Assembly (NCBI GenBank): GCA_046732015.1
Contig: JBKPMF010000082.1
Span: forward strand, 1-8,837
DNA: 8,837 bases
Origin: JAOUEA01 sp046732015
Lineage (GTDB): Bacteria > Actinomycetota > UBA4738 > HRBIN12
Reading direction: 5' to 3'
Positions 1 to 5,537 of the stretch are shown here, piece by piece. The notes under the pieces were generated by a model that searched no databases, was not told where the DNA came from, and saw only the letters and a list, made by a program, of their open reading frames with translations. A program made the position numbers and the translations under genes. Positions within the stretch are counted from its first letter, which is position 1; the number at the start of each line of letters is the position of its first letter.

Positions 1-339
1 GAGCTCGCGGGCGACGAACTGGCGCCGTACTACCGCGACGTGGTGGACCACGTGATCCGGGCCGACGAACTGCTCGACAACGTCCGGGACCTGCTGACGT
101 CGCTGCAGGAACTGCGGGTGGCGCAGGCGGCCAACCGGGTCAACGAGGTGATGAAGAGCCTGACGGCCTGGGCGACGATCCTGCTGGTGCCCACGTTGTT
201 CGCCGGCGTCTGGGGCATGAACTTCGACAACATGCCCGAGCTCCAGTGGCGGTTCGGCTACGTCTTCGCGATCGGCACGATCATCGGGTCGGCGCTGGGG
301 TTGTACGCCTGGTTCAAGTGGAAGAAGCGGTGGCTGTGA
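1..339 (+). CDS. corA: CorA-family magnesium/divalent cation transporter, C-terminal part (5' end outside window)
   Basis: CorA is a pentameric inner-membrane channel for Mg2+ (also Co2+ and Ni2+). Only the last 112 residues are present, open in frame 1 from the first base to a TGA at 337-339. A long helix (about residues 10-55) leads into the first membrane segment (about 56-70). The family signature Gly-Met-Asn follows at residues 72-74; it reads WGMNF instead of the usual YGMNF, a conservative aromatic change. A short loop, a second membrane segment (about 85-105) and a basic C-terminal tail ending KWKKRWL complete it. This order (stalk helix, TM1, GMN, short loop, TM2, basic tail) is diagnostic of the CorA/Mrs2/Alr1 superfamily. 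The start and promoter lie upstream of the window. The next gene begins inside the stop codon. Whether this copy carries Mg2+, Co2+ or, as in ZntB relatives, Zn2+ cannot be told from the C-terminus. Confidence 0.93.
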   Translation, partial: ELAGDELAPYYRDVVDHVIRADELLDNVRDLLTSLQELRVAQAANRVNEVMKSLTAWATILLVPTLFAGVWGMNFDNMPELQWRFGYVFAIGTIIGSALGLYAWFKWKKRWL

Positions 340-674
340 TGTGCCGGGCGTTGAAGGTGTTGTGCGTGGCGTCCGACGATGGATCGCTGATGGCATTGAA
401 GGGCGCCACGGTGTCGGCGGAATGGGAGCTCACGCCGGGCGCCACCGACCTCCGCGGTGCGTTGGACCAGATCGATGCCGAACGGCCCCACGTGATGGTG
501 GCGTTCGGTCCGTTCGAAGACCTGATCGCGCTCGCCCGTGAGCGGTTCCACGGGATGCGCATCGTGTCGGACCGTGACGCGCCCGGGGCCACCGTGGTGG
601 CCACCTCGCTGGACGAGGTGCGAGGCGTGGTGCTGGGGCTGCCCCGCCCGGGCGGTCCGGTCAGTGGGGGTTAG
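339..674 (+). CDS. Hypothetical small alpha/beta protein translationally coupled to corA
   Basis: I do not recognise this 111-residue protein as a named family. The ATG at 339 overlaps the corA stop (TGATG), so translation by reinitiation is likely; GTG codons at 336 and 330 are possible alternatives. The sequence alternates predicted beta strands (KVLCVAS near residue 6, HVMVAFG near 51, MRIVSD near 73, ATVVATS near 84) with amphipathic helices, a Rossmann or response-regulator-receiver-like pattern of about 100 residues. It has one acidic pair (DD, residues 13-14) after strand 1, as in receiver domains, but no clear phospho-acceptor Asp at the end of the third strand, where FGPFED stands. 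No signal peptide, membrane segment or DNA-binding helix is seen. The Gly/Pro-rich tail ends at a TAG (672-674) whose bases overlap the stop of the convergent gene. A pseudo-receiver fold is my inference; a link to CorA function rests only on the overlap. Confidence 0.72.
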   Translation: MCRALKVLCVASDDGSLMALKGATVSAEWELTPGATDLRGALDQIDAERPHVMVAFGPFEDLIALARERFHGMRIVSDRDAPGATVVATSLDEVRGVVLGLPRPGGPVSGG

Positions 675-682
675 CCCCCCCA
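664..682. terminator. Possible short bidirectional hairpin across convergent stop codons
   Basis: A run of five G (666-670) and a run of C (675-679) flank the four-base sequence TTAG (671-674) that contains both stop codons. This can fold into a 5-bp all-GC hairpin on either strand. There is no U-tract on either side, and the stem is short, so a role as a shared terminator is only a suggestion. Confidence 0.25.
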
Positions 683-1117
683 GGGGCCCCAACCACCGCG
701 GTGCACCATGCGCATGGTGACCATGATGTTGGCGCGCGCATTGAACGCCGACCAGCCCCGGAATCCGTACGCACGGGCCCGGCCAGGCCAGTAGTGACGG
801 AGGTGCTGATAGATGCCGGCGGCCCCGCTGTAGCTGTTGTAGGCGCGGGGATGGAAGTTGGACTCGCGGTTCGCGATGGCCAGGGCCTTGGTGGCCCCGC
901 CCGGGACGGTCCAACGCGCGGCGGCGCAACGGATGAGCTTCTTGACGTGGAAGGTTCCTTCGCGCCAGTCGATCGGGCAGACCTTGCGCGGAACCTCGGA
1001 GTAGCCGGCTCCGGGTGTAGCGGCACCCGCATGTGATGCGGCGGGGACGATGAGGAGCACGGCGGTTAGGGCCAGCGCGGCCGGGAAGCGGCGGCGCCGA
1101 AGGGTACGGAACGTCAT
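671..1117 (-). CDS. Secreted lysozyme-like / SLT-type transglycosylase domain protein
   Basis: This 148-residue protein likely acts outside the membrane on peptidoglycan glycan strands. The N-terminus is a typical signal peptide: a very basic stretch (RRRR, residues 7-10), a hydrophobic core (about 11-26) and an AxA-type site near SHA-GAA (28-33). The mature part holds a compact lysozyme-like domain with IANRESNFHP at 81-90. Glu85 sits where the catalytic Glu of SLT/resuscitation-factor-like domains lies, followed by YNSYSGAAGIYQ (93-104), matching the family's G-x-x-G-x-x-Q region. Cys47 and Cys64 could form a disulfide. The Gly/Trp-rich end (GGWGPWGG) resembles the ends of actinobacterial lysozyme-fold exoproteins. 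I chose ATG 1117 because a GGGGGTG Shine-Dalgarno-like run lies upstream; a GTG at 1129 would add four residues. No LysM or other wall-binding domain is present. Exact activity (lytic transglycosylase or muramidase) is open. Confidence 0.83.
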   Translation of the reverse strand: MTFRTLRRRRFPAALALTAVLLIVPAASHAGAATPGAGYSEVPRKVCPIDWREGTFHVKKLIRCAAARWTVPGGATKALAIANRESNFHPRAYNSYSGAAGIYQHLRHYWPGRARAYGFRGWSAFNARANIMVTMRMVHRGGWGPWGG

Positions 1118-1176
1118 AGATCGAGTCACCCCCGCAGTGAGCGGAACTGGCCGCTGCGCTCAGGTCGTCCGGCTGT

Positions 1177-1195
1177 GCGGTGAACTCTTCACCGC
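1177..1195. repeat. Perfect 8-bp inverted repeat, 3-nt loop
   Basis: GCGGTGAA (1177-1184) and TTCACCGC (1188-1195) are exact reverse complements separated by CTC. The repeat lies 60-78 bp upstream of the start of the minus-strand lysozyme-like gene, probably in its 5' leader. It could be an RNA hairpin or a protein-binding operator. No U-tract follows on the minus strand. Confidence 0.5.
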
Positions 1196-1440
1196 TGCGC
1201 CGACGTCCCCGCGGTAGGTCGTGGGTGCGAACATCACCTCCTGTGGGTCGGTATCCATCTCTGTGTGACCTATCGCACGACCGCGGTGTCCGAGCCCCGG
1301 CTCCCGGGCGCATGCAGGCACGCGCACACCAACCTTGGGAAGGAGGTTGCGCATCGTCGCGCCGGGGAGGAGCGGACCGGACGGTCCGTGTCGTGCCCGA
1401 CCACCCTAGGGGAGCCCACCGACATACGACAACCGAACCG

Positions 1441-1453
1441 TGACCTGAGGTCA
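1441..1453. promoter_or_regulatory. Perfect palindrome upstream of ispH, candidate operator
   Basis: TGACCTGAGGTCA is a 6+1+6 perfect inverted repeat centred 60 bp before the chosen ispH start. If ispH is transcribed from its ATG (leaderless), the palindrome would be centred near -60, a place typical of activator sites. The binding protein is unknown. Confidence 0.35.
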
Positions 1454-1493
1454 TCTCCGATGGATCGACACAGGACCTGGCTACCATGCCCAC

Positions 1494-1499
1494 TACCAT
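1494..1499 (+). promoter_or_regulatory. Candidate -10 box (TACCAT) for leaderless ispH mRNA
   Basis: TACCAT fits the actinobacterial TANNNT -10 pattern and ends exactly 7 nt before ATG 1507, which would place the transcript start at or next to the start codon. The octamer CTACCATG is repeated 12 bp upstream (1481-1488), so transcription could also start there. No good -35 element is visible at 16-18 bp. Confidence 0.4.
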
Positions 1500-1506
1500 G
1501 GGAGCC

Positions 1507-2478
1507 ATGGACACCGCGAACGTCGCCCCGGCGGGGGGCACCGTGCTGCTGGCGGCCCCTCGAGGCTATTGCGCGGGCGTGGAGCGCGCGGTCGACGCCG
1601 TGGAGCGCGCGCTCGCCAAGCACGGCGCTCCGGTCTACGTCCGCAAGCAGATCGTCCACAACCTGCACGTCGTGCGCGACCTCGAATCCAAGGGCGCGAT
1701 CTTCGTCGACGAAGAGACCGAGGTGCCGGCGGGCGCCGTGGTGGTCCTGTCCGCGCACGGCGTCGCACCGCAGGTCTACGCCAATTCGGCGGCCCGCGAT
1801 CTCGAGGTGATCGACGCCACCTGCCCGCTCGTCACGAAGGTGCACGTCGAGGCCCGCCGATTCGCCCAGGACGGCCGCACGATCGTGCTGATCGGCCATG
1901 CGGGCCACGAAGAGGTCGAGGGCACGAGCGGCCAGGCACCCGAGCGCACGATCCTGGTCCAGTCGCCCGCCGAGGCCCGCACCGTCGAGGTCCCCGACCC
2001 CGAGAACCTGCGCTACCTCACCCAGACCACCCTGAGCGTCGACGAGACCAACGAGATCGTCGGCATCCTCCAGGAACGCTTCCCCGCGATCGAGGGGCCG
2101 CCCCGTGACGACATCTGCTACGCCACCCAGAACCGCCAGGACGCCGTGAAGGTGGTGGCCCCCCAGGCCGACGTCGTGCTGGTGATCGGCTCGAAGAACT
2201 CCTCCAACTCGAACCGGCTCGCCGAACTCAGCGCCGAGCTCGGCACCCCGGCCCACCTGGTCGACGATGAGACCTCGGTCGATCCCGCCTGGCTCGATGG
2301 CGCCTCCACGGTGGGGCTCACCTCGGGCGCGTCCGCGCCGGACTGGCTCGTGCACCGCATGCTGGGCTGGCTCGCCGAGCGAGGGTTCGACCGGGTGGAA
2401 GAGGTGACGCTCACCGAGGAGCGCGTGCGCTTCTCGCTGCCCGCGGGTGTACGGGAGATCCCGCTCAGCGCGAACTGA
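1507..2478 (+). CDS. ispH: 4-hydroxy-3-methylbut-2-enyl diphosphate reductase
   Basis: IspH (LytB) catalyses the last step of the MEP pathway, reductive dehydration of HMBPP to IPP and DMAPP, using a [4Fe-4S] cluster in the cytoplasm. The 323-residue product has the family's normal length and all three cluster cysteines: Cys22 in RGYCAGV, Cys106 in DATCPLV and Cys204 in DDICYATQNRQ. Other hallmarks are the substrate-contact histidines in VHN (51) and SAHG (84), the GHAGHEEVEGT segment with its catalytic Glu, TTLSVDET, and GSKNSSNSNRL near residue 218. I chose the third in-frame ATG (1507) over 1486 and 1498: the family N-terminus normally has only a short extension before TVLLAAPRGYC, and a TANNNT box ends 7 nt upstream of 1507. 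GGGAG at 1500-1504 is too close to that ATG to be a normal ribosome site. It is convergent with the RAM gene, with only 3 bp between stops. Confidence 0.97.
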   Translation: MDTANVAPAGGTVLLAAPRGYCAGVERAVDAVERALAKHGAPVYVRKQIVHNLHVVRDLESKGAIFVDEETEVPAGAVVVLSAHGVAPQVYANSAARDLEVIDATCPLVTKVHVEARRFAQDGRTIVLIGHAGHEEVEGTSGQAPERTILVQSPAEARTVEVPDPENLRYLTQTTLSVDETNEIVGILQERFPAIEGPPRDDICYATQNRQDAVKVVAPQADVVLVIGSKNSSNSNRLAELSAELGTPAHLVDDETSVDPAWLDGASTVGLTSGASAPDWLVHRMLGWLAERGFDRVEEVTLTEERVRFSLPAGVREIPLSAN

Positions 2479-2494
2479 CGCCTAGGTCCAGGCG
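2479..2494. terminator. Possible small hairpin at convergent gene ends
   Basis: CGCCT (2479-2483) and AGGCG (2490-2494) can pair around the 6-nt loop AGGTCC. It starts directly after the ispH stop and spans the stop of the opposite gene, so it could end transcripts from both sides. It has only 5 bp and no U-tract, so support is weak. Confidence 0.25.
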
Positions 2495-3033
2495 GAGAAC
2501 TGGTCCCGGTCTTCCTCGGGCTCTTCGTAGATCACCGAGACCAACGTATTCGTCGAGATGACGCCGGGCAGGGAGTGGATCTCCTCGAGCACCACGCCGC
2601 TCGCCACCTCCCAGGGCTGGGCGACGCACGCCATCAGGTCGTACGCCCCGCCGAGTACGGCGACCCCCGACACGTCCGCCATCTCCCCGAGGCGTTCGGC
2701 GATCCCGCCGGCGGCCCCGGCCTGTGCCCGGATGTGGACGTAGCAGGCGTCGCCGATGATCGCGGGGGCCTGCGGAGCCCCCCAGCCGGCGATCCCGACT
2801 CGGTCGGGCGGGACGACCGGGGCCGTGAAGGTGCGCTGAACCCCTTGGACATGGTGGAACTCCGAGAGCACCTGCACGGCGATGGTCGACAGGTCCGGCC
2901 CTTCCACGTGGGCCAGGACGTCCCAGTCCCCGACGACCGCGATCGCGCGGCGAACCCCTGACTTGGAGGAGAGCCCCGCGAGCACCGTCGACATGGATCC
3001 AGGCTCGATGCGCAGGTAGACGTACGCGTCCAT
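2482..3033 (-). CDS. Stand-alone tandem Lrp/AsnC ligand-binding (RAM) domain protein, no HTH
   Basis: The 183-residue protein consists of two RAM (AsnC_trans_reg, ACT-like) domains, residues 1-74 and about 92-171, joined by a Pro/Gly-rich linker. Each repeat has the family order: a beta strand (AYVYLRIE; ACYVHIRAQ), a helix, a strand with the G-x-[WY]-D-[LV] motif (GDWDVL 35-40; GAYDLM 129-134), a helix, then the GV strand (VQGVQRTFT; LPGVISTNTLV). In full-length Lrp/AsnC regulators this domain binds amino acids and drives oligomerisation, but here no N-terminal helix-turn-helix is present. The gene starts exactly at the first RAM strand behind its own promoter, so the HTH is not merely cut off by a misread start. 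Stand-alone RAM proteins may sense a small molecule and modulate full-length partners or enzymes; the ligand is unknown. It follows the transporter/PhoU-RCK_C pair on the same strand after 61 bp. Confidence 0.86.
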   Translation of the reverse strand: MDAYVYLRIEPGSMSTVLAGLSSKSGVRRAIAVVGDWDVLAHVEGPDLSTIAVQVLSEFHHVQGVQRTFTAPVVPPDRVGIAGWGAPQAPAIIGDACYVHIRAQAGAAGGIAERLGEMADVSGVAVLGGAYDLMACVAQPWEVASGVVLEEIHSLPGVISTNTLVSVIYEEPEEDRDQFSAWT

Positions 3034-3039
3034 GAGGGC

Positions 3040-3068
3040 AGGCTAGGTCAGGTTCCGAGGCGGTACAA
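3040..3068 (-). promoter_or_regulatory. Candidate leaderless promoter for the RAM-domain gene
   Basis: On the minus strand TTGTAC (3063-3068) is followed after exactly 17 bp by TAGCCT (3040-3045, TANNNT type), and the ATG begins 6 nt further on. Transcription about 7 nt after the -10 box would start at the A of the ATG. No Shine-Dalgarno-like sequence stands before this ATG, which supports a leaderless mRNA. Confidence 0.5.
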
Positions 3069-3076
3069 GGATGCTG

Positions 3077-3090
3077 GGCGTTCGAACGCC
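3077..3090. repeat. Perfect 14-bp palindrome between PhoU-RCK_C and RAM genes
   Basis: GGCGTTCGAACGCC lies 5 bp past the stop codon of the PhoU-RCK_C gene (minus-strand direction) and 9 bp upstream of the -35 box of the RAM gene promoter. As RNA it would give a 5-bp stem with a TCGA loop, without a U-tract, so it may act as a weak terminator. As DNA it may be an operator for the downstream promoter. Confidence 0.4.
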
Positions 3091-3094
3091 GGGG

Positions 3095-4285
3095 CTAGAG
3101 CTCGGCGGCCACCGGCGCGCCCGTGAGCGCCCACAGGGCCTCTTCGCCCTCCTCGGGTCCTACCGAGATCAGCCGGTCGCCGTCCAGGAGGACGAACGTG
3201 CCTCGTGGACGATAGATCCAGCGGGCACCTCGTTGGATGGCCAGCACGAACATGCCGGTCTCGGTCTCCAGGCGGAGCTCCTTCAGGGATCGGCCGGCGG
3301 CCGGTGACCCCGGTTGCACGGTGGTGTCGGCGCTGGTCTCCTCGGTCTCTTCCAGCGCCATCTGCACGACGGGGTGCAGCGGCTCGCCCTGCTCGACGTA
3401 CCAGGTCATGTCGCGGGCGGCATCGCAGATGTACTCGCTCGCGGCGGCGAGGCGCAACAGGCCCCGGAGTTCGTCGGGATCGCGCGCTTCCGGGGCCGCG
3501 CGCAGGACCCAGGATTCGAGCTCGTCGTGGAGCTGGTCGCTCCGGGCCTCCAGCGTGCCGACCTCGGCCGCGAGCGAGCGGTTGTTGAACAGCAGCGAGG
3601 AATAGGCCATGCCCACCGCGGCCTCGGCGAGGTCTTTCATCTCCACGAGGATGTCGACCGCCCGGTCCAGTTCGGACAAGGCCGGGGTGTCGTCGTCGGG
3701 TGCCAGCGGCATCGGCGGGGCGCCCGCGAGCTCGCGGACCTCGTTCACGCCTTCCTCGGGCCCACGGATCAGCAGCACGTCGCCGGCGCTCACCACGTCG
3801 TCGGGACCCGGGTCGAACTCCCAGTCGAGACCGCTGCGGATCGCCATGACCCACATGCCCGTCTCGGTGGGGAGCGAGAGCTCGCGCAGGGTCTGCCCTC
3901 CCGCCGGGGCGTCCTGACGGACCTTCACCCGGGCCGTCATCTCGTCGGCGTGGCGAAGGTCGGGGCGCAGGGCGTCGGGGATACCCAGGCGGGCCGCCAC
4001 CACGCGCGCGATGTCGGAGGCGGCGTCGCCGATCTCCTCGATCGCATCGGCGATCCACAGCACCCCGGCCATCCCTTCGGCGTCCTCGGGGCTCCGGGCC
4101 GCGAGCATCGCCATGATGCGGAGGCGGCGAAGGTGCTCGCTCATGCGTTGCTCGAGCCGGCCCACCTCGCGCGCCACCTTCTCGTCGTTGAAGAAGACGG
4201 CCGCGTAGGCCAGGTCGACCATGAGCTCGGACGCGTCCTTCAGCTCGACGAGCAGGTCTTTGACGTTCTTGGGTTGGTCATCCAT
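3095..4285 (-). CDS. Tandem PhoU-RCK_C (TrkA_C) regulator paired with the MgtE-type transporter
   Basis: The 396-residue cytoplasmic protein is an internal duplication. Residues about 5-110 and 203-312 are all-helical PhoU-like domains (compare DLAYAAVFFNDEKVAREVGRL with GMAYSSLLFNNRSLAAEVGTL). Residues about 115-190 and 320-392 are RCK_C/TrkA_C domains (TLRELSLPTETGMWVMAIR against SLKELRLETETGMFVLAIQ, each ending in a G-D-x-L-[IL] strand, GPEEG and a short helix). RCK_C domains bind small ligands, including c-di-AMP in some K+ transport proteins, and gate ion channels; PhoU domains bind metal clusters in some structures and modulate transporters. There is no membrane segment. The ATG overlaps the end of the transporter gene by 8 nt (ATGGATGA), with GGGAG a few nt upstream, so the two are co-translated. 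I infer that it regulates the transporter in trans. Such proteins are often annotated as potassium-channel-family or PhoU-family; no channel is present here. Confidence 0.88.
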   Translation of the reverse strand: MDDQPKNVKDLLVELKDASELMVDLAYAAVFFNDEKVAREVGRLEQRMSEHLRRLRIMAMLAARSPEDAEGMAGVLWIADAIEEIGDAASDIARVVAARLGIPDALRPDLRHADEMTARVKVRQDAPAGGQTLRELSLPTETGMWVMAIRSGLDWEFDPGPDDVVSAGDVLLIRGPEEGVNEVRELAGAPPMPLAPDDDTPALSELDRAVDILVEMKDLAEAAVGMAYSSLLFNNRSLAAEVGTLEARSDQLHDELESWVLRAAPEARDPDELRGLLRLAAASEYICDAARDMTWYVEQGEPLHPVVQMALEETEETSADTTVQPGSPAAGRSLKELRLETETGMFVLAIQRGARWIYRPRGTFVLLDGDRLISVGPEEGEEALWALTGAPVAAEL

Positions 4286-5537
4286 GGATGGGTACTCCCG
4301 ATAGTGACATAGCGACGAAGATGGCGACGACCCCGGTGAGGTCCATCACGCTGGTGATGATGGGCACCGCATGGTTGTCCGGATCGAGTCCGAACCGAGA
4401 TGTGAGCACCGCGATGTAGTAGCCGATCGCCAGGATCAGCGGCATCACCAGCAGTCCGGCGAGCATCGTGCCGCCCACCATCTGCTGGGGTGAAGGGTGC
4501 GCCATGCCGAACAGATCGGCGAGGCCGAGTCCTGCCACGCCGATGAACGTGAAGATCGCCGCCCCCAGCACCACCACGATCGAGGCGTCCAGCACCGCGG
4601 GGCGTTCGGGCAGGCCGCTGGGGGTGATGACACCCAGCTGCAGCTTCGAGGACAGGCGTGAGGACAGGATGCCGCCCAGGGCGCCCGCCTGCGAGACGAA
4701 CGGCGGGATCAGGATGTAGAGCCCGGCGAGCCGCTCCAGTCCCGGCTCGCGCGCCTGCAACAGCGCGCCGGCGGCGATGTCGAGCAACGGCGTCAAGGCG
4801 ATCACCGCGGTCATCTCCAGCACGATCCGCCGGACCTGCGCGTCGCGCGTGGTCCATGCGCGGACCGCCGCCAGCACGCAGAGCACGATGCACAGGCCCG
4901 CGACCACGGCGTTCAGGACGTCGTTGTGGACGAGGAACGTCGCGAGGTACAGCAGGGGCAGGGTGCACATGTCGCCCAGCGCCGTCACCATCGGCGTGGC
5001 CACCGAGTCCAGGTCGTAGCCGCGCCGGTAGGACACCACCGAGAGCCCTAGCGTCACGATCAGGATCAGCATCGAACCCAGGAATCCGCCGACCACCGAG
5101 ATCGTGACCAGATCCCAGAACGAGATCGATGCTTCGCCGAACGCGGCGGTCGCCAGCTTCGCGAGGCCGGCGAGCCACAGCGACGACGTGAACGTCGTGA
5201 TGAACGAGACCTCGACGTTCTGCGCGAGGACGCCTCCACGGCGCAGGTTCGCCTCGAACGTACCGGCTGCCGATGCCGTTCCCAGGCGGGCGCCGATAGC
5301 GCCGAAGATCGTGCCGCGCATGCCCACCGCGGCGGGGATCAGGACCAGCAGGCCGGGGAGGCTCGCGAGGGTGCCGGTGATCGACGCGAGCGTCAGGCCT
5401 GCGACGAAAGATGCGAGCGTGCTGAGGGTGAGCGCGACCAAGCCCTGGCGGAGCGTTCGACGCTCTGCATGCCAGGAGCGGTACAGCCGGCGCGCGGGGC
5501 GCGGAACCAGCCTCGAAGCGCGGCGCGTGGACGCCAT
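4278..5537 (-). CDS. Two-repeat MgtE/SLC41-type divalent cation transporter
   Basis: This 419-residue polytopic membrane protein holds two copies of the MgtE membrane domain in tandem, about residues 33-230 and 238-411. Each repeat has the pore signature LLVLIPAAVGMRGTIFG (63-79) or LYILIPPFVSQAGALGG (273-289). Each also has the late helix GYDLDSVATPMVTALGDMCT (173-192) or GLDPDNHAVPIITSVMDLTG (383-402). Asp189 and Asp399 align with the Mg2+-binding Asp of bacterial MgtE (Asp432 in the Thermus protein). Two fused halves are the arrangement of animal SLC41 carriers, whereas bacterial MgtE is usually a homodimer. The N-terminal MgtE_N and CBS domains that sense Mg2+ in canonical MgtE are absent; only a short basic tail (1-32) precedes the first helix. 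The regulatory part seems replaced by the overlapping PhoU-RCK_C gene. ATG 5537 is the first in-frame ATG but has no good ribosome site; AAAGGAA fits better an out-of-frame ATG at 5551. The likely ion is Mg2+, not proven. Confidence 0.88.
   Translation of the reverse strand: MASTRRASRLVPRPARRLYRSWHAERRTLRQGLVALTLSTLASFVAGLTLASITGTLASLPGLLVLIPAAVGMRGTIFGAIGARLGTASAAGTFEANLRRGGVLAQNVEVSFITTFTSSLWLAGLAKLATAAFGEASISFWDLVTISVVGGFLGSMLILIVTLGLSVVSYRRGYDLDSVATPMVTALGDMCTLPLLYLATFLVHNDVLNAVVAGLCIVLCVLAAVRAWTTRDAQVRRIVLEMTAVIALTPLLDIAAGALLQAREPGLERLAGLYILIPPFVSQAGALGGILSSRLSSKLQLGVITPSGLPERPAVLDASIVVVLGAAIFTFIGVAGLGLADLFGMAHPSPQQMVGGTMLAGLLVMPLILAIGYYIAVLTSRFGLDPDNHAVPIITSVMDLTGVVAIFVAMSLSGVPIHG

Larger units (their letters stand above)
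1118..1506. other. Divergent intergenic region with several inverted repeats
   Basis: This 389-bp region separates the minus-strand lysozyme-like gene from plus-strand ispH and should hold both promoters. I see no convincing gene. Inverted repeats visible by eye: GCGGTGAA/TTCACCGC with a 3-nt loop (1177-1195); TGAGCG/CGCTCA (1138-1143 and 1157-1162); GAGCC/GGCTC (1292-1303); CGGACC/GGTCCG with a 4-nt loop (1373-1388); and TGACCTGAGGTCA (1441-1453). The heptamer GTGACCT occurs twice (1265-1271, 1440-1446). I looked for the c-di-AMP (ydaO) riboswitch that often precedes actinobacterial cell-wall hydrolase genes and did not find its conserved segments. No sigma70-type -35/-10 pair of good quality was found for the minus-strand gene. 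Confidence 0.6.

Noticed and set aside
1118..1350. ydaO (c-di-AMP) riboswitch before the lysozyme-like gene
   Set aside because: Common before actinobacterial cell-wall hydrolase genes, but the conserved G-rich and GTCAGCTAACC-type segments are absent.
258..1541. Minus-strand frame of 427 codons spanning corA end, the small gene, the lysozyme-like gene and the intergenic region
   Set aside because: It crosses three better supported genes and has Arg/Pro/His-rich low-complexity composition with no domain.
1265..1810. Plus-strand frame of 181 codons running into ispH
   Set aside because: Out of frame with IspH, rich in Arg, Ser and Pro, without a usable start site or family match.
1270..2355. 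Long open frame (361 codons) antisense to ispH
   Set aside because: The product is a low-complexity Gly/Asp/Arg/Leu-rich sequence with no domain, and the opposite strand encodes an unmistakable IspH. Long antisense frames are expected in GC-rich genes with biased third positions.
3048..4058. Minus-strand frame of 336 codons overlapping the PhoU-RCK_C gene
   Set aside because: The translation is a run of Arg, Gly, Pro and Ala typical of an out-of-frame reading of GC-rich coding DNA.
3314..4312. Open frame of 332 codons on the plus strand across the PhoU-RCK_C gene
   Set aside because: It is the antisense shadow of a gene with a clear internal domain duplication. The product is rich in His, Gly, Arg and Val without recognisable motifs, and no ribosome site is seen.
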